Below are positions 24,941 to 37,142 of a DNA stretch of 64,000 nt, piece by piece. Source of the DNA: Ridgeia piscesae (lineage: Eukaryota > Annelida > Polychaeta > Sabellida > Siboglinidae); contig JAODUO010000120.1 of assembly GCA_025642075.2 (NCBI GenBank), forward strand, positions 227,501 through 291,500. Reading direction: 5' to 3'. The position numbers and the translations under genes were made by a program. Within the stretch, counting starts at the first letter, position 1. The number at the start of each line of letters is the position of its first letter. A model generated the notes under the pieces. The model had not been told where the DNA came from. It saw nothing but the letters and a program-made list of their open reading frames with translations, and did no database searches.

Positions 24941-25974
24941 AAACCGTAAATTATCTTAAATCAAATGGCTTTGATGGGTGTTTTGTGTGAAATACCTAAC
25001 CAACTATAATGCATAATTATAAATCTAAAAAAGACACCTCTGTCCTACACCGTACGTCTTATCTGCACCACATGTAAATAGCCCTTCAATAACATTTAAA
25101 TAACACAGGCGAAAACAATCAATGATTCAATATCTCCCCTTGGGCATGCAGCAACCTCTACCTATTAACTACACCGCTTGGATGCCCAAGCTGTGTTTTG
25201 ATCAGTCCAGATTTAATGATTTTAAGAAATATCGATCAGACACCTTCATGCCTTACTCCGGTCCACTTCCGTCTTCTGTCTTCTTCAATCATATCTATAA
25301 CCTCGGTATTCTCTCACACAACTGTGTTCGTAAATATTTGACATCAACTTAAATGCGTACATACCTGCCAATTTGCAATGGTTGAGGAAACTTACAACTA
25401 ACATAATCTTCAATCTTAATAAACACTTGTGCTAATTCCATTTCGTTGCCTTTTCTCTTTCTTATTATATAAAACACTTGCTATACAGTAAACGTCTTAT
25501 TATTTCAAATCCCACAGACAGTTTAATGCGGTGGGTAGTGGTTGGAACCAGCGATAAATACTATATGTTCGTTTGGACTTTCCCAAATTGTGAGGTCATC
25601 CATTTCTAGGTTATGTCGGATATCTAGATCACATTAAATGTCTCTGGTTGTCAAACGTTTTACTTTATTCTGTTTGAAAATAGGGCAACTTCGGTCATGC
25701 CTTGTTGATTGTTTCTTGGTTGTGTAGGGCCTATATCTGATATAGTGAGTGTACTTGAAGTATTGAAGTATGATGCGCAATGAATGTTGCTAATGAATAT
25801 ATACTGTGCTGTATGAGAACTAACTTTTCCTACTCTTAACTTTTCCTACTCTTTACTGGAAGGAAAAGTTAACATCCACTATTAGGTAGCCGTCATATCA
25901 TATACATTTTATATTTGTGTTAAACAAAGCAGACAATTATTAGGCCGCCTGATTTATTCGCAAATATGGGCGCG

Positions 25975-26042
25975 GGAGCGCGCGCGCATCCACACACACA
26001 CACGCACACACGCACGTGCGCGCGCGCACACACACACACACT
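25975..26042. repeat. (CA/CG)n microsatellite just upstream of host exon 1
   Basis: Alternating CG/CA tract (GCGCGCGC then CACACA), Z-DNA-prone by composition. It ends about 60 bp before the acceptor at 26104. Confidence 0.9.
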
Positions 26043-26104
26043 TGTTTCCAATATTATGCTGCCGTTCTATAATATATGTATCTGTGTTGGACATTACGCT
26101 GTAG

Positions 26105-26288
26105 ATGAAAGACATGCCATACTCCATATGCGTGGTGGACGACGGCCGCCACAACATTGCTAATATACAGTTCAAAATTCGTGATGCAGAATTCTCGAGG
26201 AAAGATGACTTTCCATTCGTGTATCATAACTACAAGAAAAATTTCAATGTCAAGAAATGTCTCTACTTTGGTGAAATATCGACAGTAG
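26105..26288 (+). CDS. CACHD1-like: CACHD1/alpha2-delta-like exon 1 of those recognised
   Basis: Acceptor GCTGTAG|ATG at 26104/26105; donor GTAG|GTTTGT after 26288 (phase 1). It encodes 61 codons with PYSICVVDDG and FPFVYHNYKKN, ending KCLYFGEISTV. In alpha2-delta proteins the equivalent stretch after the first Cache unit reads T-x-Y-S-L-x-x-V...C. The ATG at the exon start is probably internal, because the family has long N-terminal VWA and Cache parts. The donor is chosen because phase 1 is needed to read into exon 2; the overlapping GTAGGT at 26285 would break the frame. The segment is not repetitive, unlike its flanks. Confidence 0.65.
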
Positions 26289-26289
26289 G

Positions 26290-26920
26290 TTTGTGAATTT
26301 GGTATACCGTTTGATGATGTTCCGTGTTGTTCTGCTTGGCAAATGAAACACTCTGTTTAGATTGTAGGCCTAGTAAAAATAGACAACGAGCCTAAGATAA
26401 TCTTAATTGATTGAGGTTCATAACACTTTCGGCTATATTATCCTAAACTTATCTTATGCCCATATTAAGCACGAGTGTTTTGCCAAAACGTTAACGACCG
26501 TTTGAACTTATATAAAGTATGTTTAATTAACCTTCCTAAAATATCTTCTCTATGAGATCATTGCAATGTTCTGTGATTACCTATGGATTGCTATGAAAAC
26601 AATCAAAGGCGCGCTTAACGATTACAATCCACATTGATGACACAACATCACGGATTCACCAGCAAGAAAGTGAGTTGCATTGCCAGTATGCGCAGTTACT
26701 TATATAAGGGATTCGATTTTGCTTTTCCCTCAGATCTATTATAATTGCTCGAGCCCCGAAGGAATCAGCAATGCAACTGGCATTTTAATAAATATTTGAT
26801 TTGGAACATTTGTCGGTCATATTTATTTTCACAGGCCCAATTTAAAAAATGCACAATATGAGTTTGTGACAAAGTGTCAAATAGTTATTCAGTATATAAC
26901 TTGTCAAATGAAACACGTGC
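26290..26920. other. Intronic sequence, nothing recognised
   Basis: First part of the intron after exon 1; AT-rich, with no element ends or coding frames that I can place. Confidence 0.4.
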
Positions 26921-26924
26921 GTTT

Positions 26925-27300
26925 AAAAAACTCCAACCTCCACTTTCAATTCATCCATTCTTCTCTTATACGCTCGCTTCACTTCCACGATTCTTCTTAT
27001 CGAGTTGTTTCCGCAAACCTGCACCTTATGTTGTTTCTCTATTAGTTCCGTCATTTCCAAGCCATACATGTATACCGGGGAAACATACAAGGTGAGCATC
27101 TTTCCTTTAAGTTTACGAGATATCCATCTGTCTCCCATCACCCATTCGACTTTCCCCCAAGTGTTTGTCCCTGTTGTAATCCTCCTGCGAACTTCGGTGT
27201 CCAAATTGCCATCCCCACATATCGCTCCACCCAGTTGGACAAAACTGTCACGTTGCTTAAGCTTCTTCCCATCCAGGACTACTGAGGTGCATTTCTATCC
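26925..27300 (-). mobile_element. LINE RT C-terminal fragment
   Basis: The - strand encodes FVQLGGAICGDGNLDTEVRR, TTGTNTWGKVEWVMGDRWIS and RKLKGKMLTLYVSPVYMYGL. This corresponds to the conserved C-terminal third of a LINE reverse transcriptase (L-G-x-x-I...D-G...E-V-x-x-R-I, then R-K-L-K-x-x-x...P-x-x-M-Y-G-L-E). The frame is largely intact over about 110 residues but lacks the polymerase core. Confidence 0.75.
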
Positions 27301-27700
27301 TTTTCCCTCTTATTTATAATAAGAAGGAAAAGATAGAAAGAGAACAAAGAAGAACATTTATGTAGGCAAGTATGCAGCTTACTAGAATTGTTGGAAATAG
27401 TTTCAACAACGGTTTCGATATGTTGTTTTAAATTGAAGTTTTCGTCAAATATTTCTCCGAGAGTCAACACCGAGGCGGCTAATGCGATACTCTGACTCAA
27501 GTTATGTATCAGGGAAAAACCATAGTGTTGTCTACTACGCTGCATTGCGGTACCAATGATAGGTAATTCGTTCTTATCCGCAATTAGCTTTAATTTACTT
27601 TTCCTCACCCAGATGGATACCTCTTGGAGACCATCCATGAGCTGGTTTAGGGAGCAGCAATACTGTTGTTTACTAATTATTGTATTAATTGTCTGCACAT
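27300..27700 (-). mobile_element. Second LINE RT fragment, adjacent to the first
   Basis: The - strand frame 27279-27698 contains LMDGLQEVSIWVRKSKLKLI, then ELPIIGTAMQ and ASVLTLGEIFDENFNLKQHI. This is the post-YADD region of a different LINE (W-x-x-x-x-K-L-K-L-x-x-x-K-T-E-x-x-I-x-G, L-G-x-x-F-D...H-I). It abuts the fragment at 26925-27300, which belongs to another family, so one insertion sits against the other. Confidence 0.7.
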
Positions 27701-27954
27701 CAGTACTATAAGATATGTTTCTCTGGAATTACGTATGCATGTGGATCCACTGACACCTCCGCCAACTTTTGAAGTATTGACCTGACATTTTGCCTGTCAT
27801 CAACCGGGCCCATTGGCATGATTCGTGGATTTAGGTTTGTTTTTAAATTATTCCATGGGGATAGGATAATTTAGAGAGTCTAGATATCTAAACGTGTTTC
27901 GTGGACTGTGTCAAAATCGTGCGTATTCGTTAAGCGTGCGACATATTTCTGGGA

Positions 27955-28470
27955 CACGCTGATTAGTCCAGGCCCTGCCCTATAGACCCGTAGACATTTC
28001 GTACTTAAGAAAGTTTGACTGTTGATTTGAATAATATACACATATGGCTTTAAAACTCTACTAGGTGGAATTTTCCAAAACTGGGCATAACGTGGCGACG
28101 GCCATTTTTCATAATGACTGCCAACTTCAATATACCCGTATCTTATCAATACCTGATGAATAGCAATAATTGTGGTATGAATAGGTATGTTTTAGAGGAG
28201 TCCGAATTCAAATATAAAATTCTTGGTTTCCTCCGACATCAATTTCCGCCATTTTTCAAGATAGCGGTCGTTAATACAAATGTCACCATATCTCAAAAAC
28301 TACGTCACCTAGAGCATTTATATTGACGTTGTTGGATAGTGTAATGGATAGCGATGTCAAACGTGGTATATTGAACTTCAACAACATAAAAATTCGCATC
28401 TTCGGAAATACACTATTAAGATCCTTCTATCACCGCATCTTGTGTGCTTCATATCGTCGAATGGTGTAGC
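27955..28470 (+). repeat. Dispersed repeat, copy 1 (inverted partner at 30965-31510)
   Basis: About 500 bp with CTATAGACCCGTAGACATTT, CCGCCATTTTTCAAGATAGC and ACAAATGTCACCATATCTCA. It aligns along its length with the reverse complement of 30965-31510, with many substitutions and small gaps. It is noncoding. Confidence 0.85.
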
Positions 28471-28559
28471 TGATGTACAATGGAGACCTATTTGACCCAT
28501 TGTGGACATTAGCTGTAAGCTTAAACTCAACGACGTACATGATATGTTTCCCATTATCG

Positions 28560-29860
28560 CTCTATATATATATATATATATACAATCCAAATTTATGGTA
28601 AGACGATGTGTCATCTGTACTTAACCAAATTTAATGCCAATAAATGTAATGCCAAAAGTGACTTAATTCATGTATGGTTGAAAAGTGTCATCATGACAAC
28701 AGATTATAGATGCTAAGATGCCTACGACCCTAAGGCCAGGATAACCGATACACTGGTGGTGTACGCAATCTTCGGCCCATTTTGGAGAAACCCGAGGTAC
28801 CTGGTAAGATGAAAAACCTATCAGAAGCAACCAACAACTTTCCACACGCAGCATAAGCTTTCCTAGACCAGGATTCGTGTTTAACCGGACTACATTGATT
28901 GTACCTTATGTGTGAGTGATAGAATTTGAGTAAAAACGAAATGAGTGGTGGAAAGGTTAAGAATATGTAATTACGAATGTGCAGTGAAGTTTCTACATGC
29001 AATAAGAACCCAAAATGAGGACGTATTTGTTACGTGCACATACATGAATACAGTCAGAAATAAACTATGGTTCTCCTCAAATTAAACAAAAATGTCACGG
29101 AAGCTTTGTCTCATTTATAACCACTGAACAAAGATGGCAGTGGGTTGACAGTTACTGAAATTATGGAGTTCATGGTCAGCTTAACAGAGAGTGATGATAT
29201 TGAGTTATACAATTGAGATGTAAAGAGTGATTTACTGGACGACTATAGTGATAAGACTCAGTTTTGTCCTAGTCATCGAGTCGTAGAAAAATATATTTTA
29301 CGAAAGTTAATTTCAAGATGGATAACACATTGTGTGATGTTTATGATTTGAAAGAATCATGAGAAAATGTCAGATCAGTAGCCTCGCTCTATGGCATTAA
29401 GAGATCGCGATGACGTGGTGACGACGTTGGCTCCGAAGAGAGTACTACACATATAGTGAGCCGACATTAGCCGCAAACTCAACCCAATTGCCTCTACCAA
29501 AATAAAATACTAACAAATGTCAAGAGTGCAAAAAAGCGCTTGTCAACGTCTGCGAATCTCCGCCCCCATCTTAACAACATTCGTTTCTCTCATCTTTGCT
29601 GCAATATAGTTAACGGTAATATCTTATGAAGAGCACGCTTCTTAAAATGCATATTGTACAACTCAGGATCATAATTATCTGTTAAACTGTACATGAAATC
29701 CTTAATTTCAGTAAATGTCAACCCATAGCGATATTTGGTAATTGGTTCTAAATAAAACAAAGCTTGCACGAAAAAAAATCATGTTTATGTATAGTTTGAA
29801 GAGTTTTTTGTGACTGTTTTGACTAGTCAAGTGAACATATTGCATGAAACAAGTACTATG
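28560..29860. other. Intronic sequence with one copy of the palindrome-forming repeat
   Basis: A short TA run lies at 28563-28581. The block at 28735-28910 carries the unit CTTTCCACACGCAGCATAAG with a GGTTTTTCATCTTACCAGGTACC-type flank (on the - strand), and is related to the palindrome at 29943-30079. The rest is unrecognised. Confidence 0.5.

Positions 29861-29866
<6 letters not shown>

Positions 29867-29928
<62 letters not shown>
29867..29928. repeat. (TA)n microsatellite
   Basis: TA run of about 60 bases directly left of the palindrome. Confidence 0.95.
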
Positions 29929-29931
<3 letters not shown>

Positions 29932-29942
29932 TGCTGTTCAAT

Positions 29943-30079
29943 CTTTCCACACGCAGCACAAACTCTCCTCAACAGGGATCCATGTTTATCCGGACTATAT
30001 TAATTGCATATGGTGCAATCAGTGTAGTCCGGATAAACATGGATCCTATGCGAGGAGAGTTTGTGATGCGTGTGGAAAG
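29943..30079. repeat. Imperfect palindrome with arms of about 65 bp
   Basis: The left arm (CTTTCCACACGCAGCACAAA ... CCGGACTA) and right arm (TAGTCCGGATAAACATGGAT ... GTGTGGAAAG) are reverse complements with a few mismatches and a spacer of about 5-10 bp. The sequence after the right arm (to about 30150) also matches the repeat at 28735-28910, so the palindrome is a head-to-head pair of one dispersed repeat. Confidence 0.85.
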
Positions 30080-30189
30080 AGTGTGGGTTACTTCTGATAG
30101 TGTGTTTATCTCACGAGATTCCTTGGGTTCCTCATAAATCGGCGGGAGACTCCGTAACAATGTATCGTTTATAACATGCATACGTATTG

Positions 30190-30960
30190 TGATACTTGAA
30201 TGTCAGATGCGAAAGATCTTCAATATTCTGTGAACAGTATAATCGTTTAGCTCAGCTACGTCACTCATACTTTTCCTGACTGCAGCCCTCTATGAAGCAG
30301 GTCGAATTGCTTGCCCATTATGCAAATAATACACTGTTCAAGGTCAGGAGAGGTAGGAATATTTTCGGAAATCCCAGGGTGAAGTATATCTAGTTATGAT
30401 ATATGTTACCCATGGCCATGGTTATTTATTACATTGTTTATTATCATATAACATATAATAAGCAACCTTTAGTTTGAAATAATAGCGTGGTGTTCGTATA
30501 CAATAGAAATGTCTTCAATCATTGAAGCAACCTTTGTTTATTGTGAACTGACACCTCAACAATACTTTTCAGGCGGATATCGTTTGAGATATGACAGTGA
30601 GGATGCATTACGTGGTTGCTAAGAGCAATTATCAGATATTTTAATACTTAATTTGACTGCTCAATAGCTGATAATCTAAATAGATCGATGGTAGTCATGG
30701 TCTGAGGGTCGCAGGCTATAAAACATGTTTTGTTACATTAATCTTTCAATCTATAATGTGTCCTAGTGATGACACTTTTCAAACAAACATGAATTAAATC
30801 AAACCTAAATTGGCATTTGGTTAAACACACATGACACATGGTCTTGCCATATGATGTCATGAATCCTGAACGATAATGGGGAACATATCATGTACAGCGT
30901 TGACCTCGTCTCAACCTTATAGTTAACGTCAGTAATGGGTCTAAAATTTTTCACTGTACT
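30190..30960. other. Intronic sequence, nothing recognised
   Basis: AT-rich, no coding frame or element end seen. Confidence 0.4.
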
Positions 30961-30964
30961 TCAG

Positions 30965-31510
30965 CTACACCCTTCGATGATATGAAGCACTTAAGATGCG
31001 ATGATAAAAGCATACAAATAGTGTATTTCGTAAGTTACGAAATAATAGGCTTTGACAGACGCCATCTTTAAAACTAGCGCGAATGTTTACGTTCTTGAAG
31101 GTCAAAGTACCACGTTTGATATCGCTATCCACCACACTATCCAACAACGTAAACATGATTGCTTTAGGTACGTAGTTTTTGAGATATGGTGACATTTGTA
31201 TCGACGACCGCCATCTTTAAAAATGGCGGAAATGTATGACGGAGGAGACCAAAGATGACATATTTGAAATCCTATTCTCCTACAACATACATATGCATAG
31301 CATAATTATTGCTATGCGTGATGTATTTATTAACATACGGGGATATTGAATTTGGCAGCCATTTTGATAAATGGCCGTCGGCACGTTATGCCCATTTTTT
31401 TGAACATTTCACCTAGTAGAATTTTAAAGCTATATGTATATGTTATTCAAATCAACAGTCAAAGTGTCTTAAGTATGAAATGTCTACGGGTCTATAGGGC
31501 AGGGCCAGGA
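30965..31510 (-). repeat. Dispersed repeat, copy 2 (inverted)
   Basis: Reverse-complement partner of 27955-28470. It shares the CTATAGGGCAGGGCC end and the GTTTTTGAGATATGGTGACA and GTTGTTGGATAGTGTGGTGG (reverse complement) blocks. It ends about 110 bp before LINE copy B begins. Confidence 0.85.
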
Positions 31511-31622
31511 CTAGATATAATGTAACACAAGTTTCATTTTTGCGAGGGTGATTGCCTTTCCTCATGCATCGCTGTGTAACTTGACTACTAGTAGTTATAG
31601 TGCACATTTTGTATCGATAAGC

Positions 31623-34600
31623 TGGTTTACCAATACCAGTGGTTAGTAGCGCCCAGTGATTGAAATTGTATGGTTTCTATTACAATATCGTATACCTATA
31701 TTTGCTGGTAGCGCCTCGACTCTGCTGCCAACCATGACTAGTATGTATTGTATTCGCCTTGTCTTTCACTATTTTGTAGTATATTACACAATTCCGGAAT
31801 AAAACACCTAATCTTACACATTAAACCATTTGCGCAACATACCGCATTTGTAACACACTTAAGAAGAGAACCTGCATCATAGAAGAAGAGAACCCAAATA
31901 CTAGAGGCATAGATAAAGACAGCACAAAGAAATCAGAAAGAACTGCCCGGAAAGCCCTACGGAATTTCGTTATAAATGTGTTTTTTTAATGCAAGAAGTA
32001 TAGTAAACAAAAGAATTGAACTAACCATTATGGTAGAAGATATTCACCCTCACATAATAAGTATAACTGAATATTGGGCCACCCCAGATATATCAGATAC
32101 TGAATTAGGAATGAGACAAGATATATAATGTTTAGGAAAGATAGATTAGGAAGAAGGGGAGGCGGAATTATTTTATATATTAAAGAATCCATCCAAGCCT
32201 ATGAAATGAAATTAGAAAAAGAAACAGAATATGAAGAAGCTGTCTGTTGTAACATAGTTACAGGAAACTCAACATTAACTGTTGGGTTAGTTTATCGGAG
32301 TCCAAACATAAGCACAGCAGAGAATGAAAAAGTACATAACGCTATAAAAGAAGTGAGTAAATGGGACTATATTATTATGGGGGATTTTAACTATGGCCAT
32401 ATACAGTGGACATCTCTACAGATACTGGGAGAGAGGTTCAAGAGTTTTTAATTTAGTACAAGACAGTTTCCTTTTTCAACATGTGTTAGAACCAACCAGG
32501 GGCAAGAACGTGTTGGACATAGTGTTGAGCAAACAGAAGGAATATGTGAGCCACTGGGGTGTAGTGGATATGTGAGCCACTGGGGTGTAGTGGTCACAAC
32601 TATATATATATTATCATCAAAGTAAAGGGAGAACGGAATAGAAAAATATGGTTCAGGAAAATGTTCACAAAGGAAGATATAAGGACATGAGGGAATATTT
32701 AGCAAAGATAGACTGGAATAACACACTGAAGAATAAGACATGAACAGAATGCTGGAATATCTTAAAGGGTGAAATTGACTGCGTCGTCGGCAAATGTGTT
32801 ACCTTGGAAAAACAGGGGAAACGGTCAAAGAAGAAACACTTATCGAAGGAATCCATTAGAAAAATCAAGTACAAGCAAATGATATGGAAGACATATATAC
32901 ATACTGGAAATGAAGAAGACTGCCATTTATAAAGAAGCACTTAATCAAACTACAGCTGAAATCAGAAATTCAAAGAGAAGCTTAGAACAAAAATTTGCTT
33001 TTAATATAAAACATGACAGCAAGAGTGTGTATGCGCATGTTCGAAGTAAACAGAAAGTTCAGGATAAGGTCGGTCCTCTAGAAGGTAGTGATGGAAACAT
33101 AATAACAGAGGGGTTCTTAATGGCAGAAAACCTAAATGAGTACTTTAGTTCGGTGTTTACCAGGGAAGATATGAGTATATTACCAGTACTAGAAACTAAG
33201 TTCGAAGGGACACCAAACATGGTAGCTAAGAAAATAAGGGATATGAAGGATAATAAGTCACCTTGAGTGGATAGGATTCCTCCCAAGATACTACTGGAAA
33301 TTTTTGAACAAATTAGCATACCGCTTGCAACAGTGTTCAATTTGTCATTAGAGGAGGGAATAGTTCCGTTAGAATGGAAAGAAGCAAACATCATACCATT
33401 ATTTAAAAAAGGATCAAGAAGCAAGTCAAAGAACTATAGACCAATGAATTTAACATCGATGATTTGCAAACTATTAGAAACACTAATTAAAGATCACTTG
33501 GTTGAGTTTCTTGTTAAAAATCACTTGATTAACCCTTCTCAACATGGGTTTCTATAAGCGAGGTCATGCTTAACAAATATGTTACGTTTTTTGGAAGATG
33601 TCACAAAGTGGATAGATGAGGGATCACCAGTAGATATAATACATAAGCCTTTGACAAAGTGCCACATCAAAGGTTTCTACTTAAACTAAAGGTCCATGGC
33701 ATAGGAAATGGTATAATTAACTGGATAGAAAAATGGCTTATTGAAAGAAGACAAAGAGTAGTAGTTGATGGGGAGGTTTCAAACTAGAAATCGGTTTTGA
33801 GTAGAGTACCGCAGGGATCAGTATTGGGACCTATTTTATTCTTAATATATATATATCAATGATTTGGATGATGACATAACAAGCAAGGTGTTGCAGTTTG
33901 CGGACGACACAAAAGTGACTTAACATTTTAAAGTGATGCAGATAGACAGCATTTACAAGATGATTTTAATAAGTTGACAGAATGGTCTGAGAAGTGGCAA
34001 ATGCTGTTTAATTTTGGGAAGTGTAAGTGCCACCACACAGGACAATGGAAAGGAAATTCACAATATAAAATTGGTGGTTCTGTACTTAATACTACCTTAA
34101 AGAAAAAGGACTTAGGGTTAACTATTAGTGCTGATATGAAGGTATCAGAACAGTGGATTGCAGCAGCGAAGGGAAACCAAATTCTTGGATTAATTAGGCA
34201 AAATATAGTGTACAAAGAAAAAGAACTAATAATACCGCTGTATAAAACAATAGTTAGGCCTCATTTCGAATAGTGTATACAAGCATGGAGGCCATATCGC
34301 AAGACGGATATTGATATGCTAGAAAGAGTACAAAGGAGAGCAACCAAAATGATATAACAATTCAGGAATATTAGTTATGAAATGCGTCTAAAAGAATGTG
34401 GTTTAACAAAACTAGAAATCAGAAGATTGAGAGGAGGTCAGATTGAGGTGTTTAAAATATTGAATGGGTATGAAAATATTGACAGAAATATTTTTCTCTC
34501 GGTCAAGGAAGAGAGAAGAACTAGAGGACATGGAGTTCCATTAGCAACGAAGCATTGTAAACTAGGTATTATAATTGTTTTCATTTTCACAAAGAACGGT

Positions 34601-34780
34601 AAACGAAAGGAACATATTATCACCTGATTGTGTTGGTGGTAGTTGTGTTAATATATTTAAAAACAAATTCGACATATACCTAAGGCGGGCGGTGTATACT
34701 TAGATAGATAGGTTGGACTCTCAATAAGCCATCTAGAGTTGAATCTCTAGGTGGCAATCTTGTTAAATCGTGTTAAATCA
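31623..34780 (+). mobile_element. CR1-like LINE, copy B (+ strand), dead
   Basis: Same subfamily as copy A, from the shared 5' spacer (GGTTTACCAATACCAGTGG at 31623) to the GTTAAATC-type tail at 34757-34780. Endonuclease pieces lie at 32040-32600 (RRGGGIILYIKES, VYRSPN, IIMGDFNYGHIQW). RT pieces are at 32910-33266, 33267-33557 (IPLFKKGSRSKSKNYRPMNL) and about 33600-33920. The FADDTK motif is near 33900, after a short TA expansion. C-terminal pieces are at 33974-34273 and 34382-34560. A perfect 26-bp tandem duplication (32542-32593) destroys the endonuclease SDH region. Frameshifts and stops are frequent. It lies in the long intron between host exons 1 and 2, in the sense orientation. Confidence 0.92.
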
Positions 34781-34879
34781 TAGGTCATTATTTATCCGAC
34801 TACTGTTAGTAACGTTATTGGGAACGCTCACTTAGGATATCTTGTTGGATTAATTTGCATGAAAGAATTGATGTTTCAG

Positions 34880-35010
34880 GAGCTGTTGTTAAGTTTTCAA
34901 TGATGGCATTCCGGGACTCTGAGAAGTACTTGACGACGCCAGAGACAGAAGACGTCGTGACCCACTATGAAGAAATCATACGAAGCCAAACGAAAAACAC
35001 CGTCTTTAAG
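34880..35010 (+). CDS. CACHD1-like: CACHD1/alpha2-delta-like exon 2
   Basis: Acceptor ATGTTTCAG|GA at 34879/34880; donor TTTAAG|GTACAT after 35010. The leading GA completes the split Gly codon from exon 1. It encodes VVKFSMMAFRDSEKYLTTPE followed by DVVTHYEEIIRSQTKN. In the family this is the helical linker between the two Cache units, where a hydrophobic-Phe stretch is followed by an acidic helix. Only 100 bp separate the exon from the end of LINE copy B. It is not repetitive and does not occur elsewhere in the window. Confidence 0.7.
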
Positions 35011-35011
35011 G

Positions 35012-35925
35012 TACATGTACAGTGGAAATATATGAATGCTAAATGCCAACACAACTCCTCATAGGTTGCAATAAATTATGTTAAGCGAGGTTGTATATTG
35101 TCATGAAATGCATTCGATGCTGAGCGTAAATGTGGTTCATCGATTTAGATTTGTTTATGTTAATCCGCAGACATTGGGTGAAACTTTGGATGTGGTGCTG
35201 GAGGTTTCAACATTGGTGTGCCATACGGCTAGGTTATTGAGCCCGTTATCTTCATCCAGCTCTTATTTTTCAAACTCATCAGAATTCAAACAAATATAAA
35301 CTTTATAATATGAAATAGTGTATGTTAAACTCCTTAATAATCTATGTAGGTAATGATTTCACATTTCCAAAATATATAAAGAACAGTGAAAACATTACTG
35401 TTTTGCCAAAAAAAATAGAGTACCATGCTTAGAAACGTGGCACCCGGCTATGATATATCCTCACATATTTAAATGAGATAGGTATGATACAGTGAATATG
35501 CACATTATACACTAAACGAGTTATTTATGGTTTATGTCGTTGTATGATTTACAATCAGAATGTGTTTGTAAAGTTTCGTTACCAGTAGTACAGCAAGAAG
35601 AATGAACTGATATCACTGATTAATTAGACAGTTCCAAAAACAAGAACAAAACGCGGCGATGTTCTGTGTGCATCACTTAACACTATCATTTTGAGATACA
35701 CCTATGGGCAGTCACACCCAACACAGTGGCAACAGACAATCGCGAAACAGTAGTAGCACACTTCTTGCAACGTTTCAGAAACCTTACTTCAAATTCGTTG
35801 ACTAATTCATGTGTATACGTTAAGCAGTCATACAAACATAGTACTAGTAACATTTACGTTGCGACTGTGCATGTACTTAACATATATAACTAACAATACA
35901 CCAATGATTGACATTGACATATTTC
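35012..35925. other. Intronic sequence, nothing recognised
   Basis: No element or further exon found before the TA/GATA tract. Confidence 0.4.
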
Positions 35926-36165
<240 letters not shown>

Positions 36166-36561
36166 TTCCACATACAGTGTATACGAAACCCTTTTTATAT
36201 TTGTTGTTATTTCAATACAGTTATGTTAGCAATAATTGTTGTATTTGTACATCGTAATACCTAATGAAATGTTTATGAATTCATATTTTCATCAATGTGT
36301 AGATAAGCGAATACAATAAATCATTGCATTATGAACGCATAAAGGACAAAGGAATAAGGAAGACATATATATATGACCTATTTGCCATGTTTTCTTGGTT
36401 GAAATCTGTATTTTTATGTACTAATTACACCCGGGATTTGTGTAGCTAACCAAATCCCTCCTTCTTGTCAAATGTATCTCAGTAATTGCAAGGTTGTTAT
36501 TCGAATTGATACATGTGTTGAATATTATTTGCGGCATGTTTAGGCAAGCATTTACTTTCAG

Positions 36562-36737
36562 AAAGGAGTGAAGTCAATTGCAAAGGCAACATCAGTTTTT
36601 TCCATGGTGTGGAAGACTTTTGCCGCCGGTGAAGACAACTACATACTTCGTTATTATTTCACCGTTCCCGACGTATTACAGTTAGCGTACCCAGGAAAAT
36701 CATATCCAAAAATGTACCTGGCGAAATCTAGACCATG
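36562..36737 (+). CDS. CACHD1-like: CACHD1/alpha2-delta-like exon 3: Cache-domain core
   Basis: Acceptor TACTTTCAG|AAA at 36561/36562; donor CCATG|GTAAGT after 36737 (phase 2). It encodes KGVKSIAKATSVFSMVWKTF, RYYFTVPDVLQLAYPG and MYLAKSRPW. Cache domains typically have a basic helix ending in a Trp, then a strand ending in Y-P-G, then an R-P-W motif that starts the ligand-facing segment. All three are present at normal spacing. The TG left at the end is completed by exon 4's first G to give the Trp of RPW. This is the most diagnostic exon of the gene. Confidence 0.85.
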
Positions 36738-36739
36738 GT

Positions 36740-37140
36740 AAGTTGCAAATTCACGTTATTATTCTAGACAATGTTCACCTAAACGTGCATATACCAACAA
36801 TTTATATAGCGCGATATTTGCCACGTAGTGGCGCTCATGGCGTTTTTACATCATTGTGTCCATCAGACACATATAAAATATGCTAAAACGATACTATTAA
36901 TGCCAATAAAGCGACATGTTAGACCAAAAATATATATATAATTACCATTCAGTATAGTAGTAATAACATCTGTGTAAAGTAAAGTTTCTAAAAAATGTAT
37001 AAACAATAATAATAATATTAGTAAAGTGGTTTACAAATAAATTATAGTTTCATACAATGTATACAGTCAACCCGTCCAGAACATGTCCAGGGAAAGTTCA
37101 CATGTATCACTCAAAGTAGGCTTTATAGGGATACTCCAGT
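36740..37140. other. Intronic sequence, nothing recognised
   Basis: Short AT-rich stretch between exon 3 and the foldback element. Confidence 0.4.
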
Positions 37141-37142
37141 CA

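Noticed and set aside
25122..25352. 76-codon + frame just upstream of host exon 1, considered as an upstream exon of the CACHD1-like gene
   Set aside because: It does not resemble any part of the family and lacks an in-phase donor leading to the acceptor at 26104.
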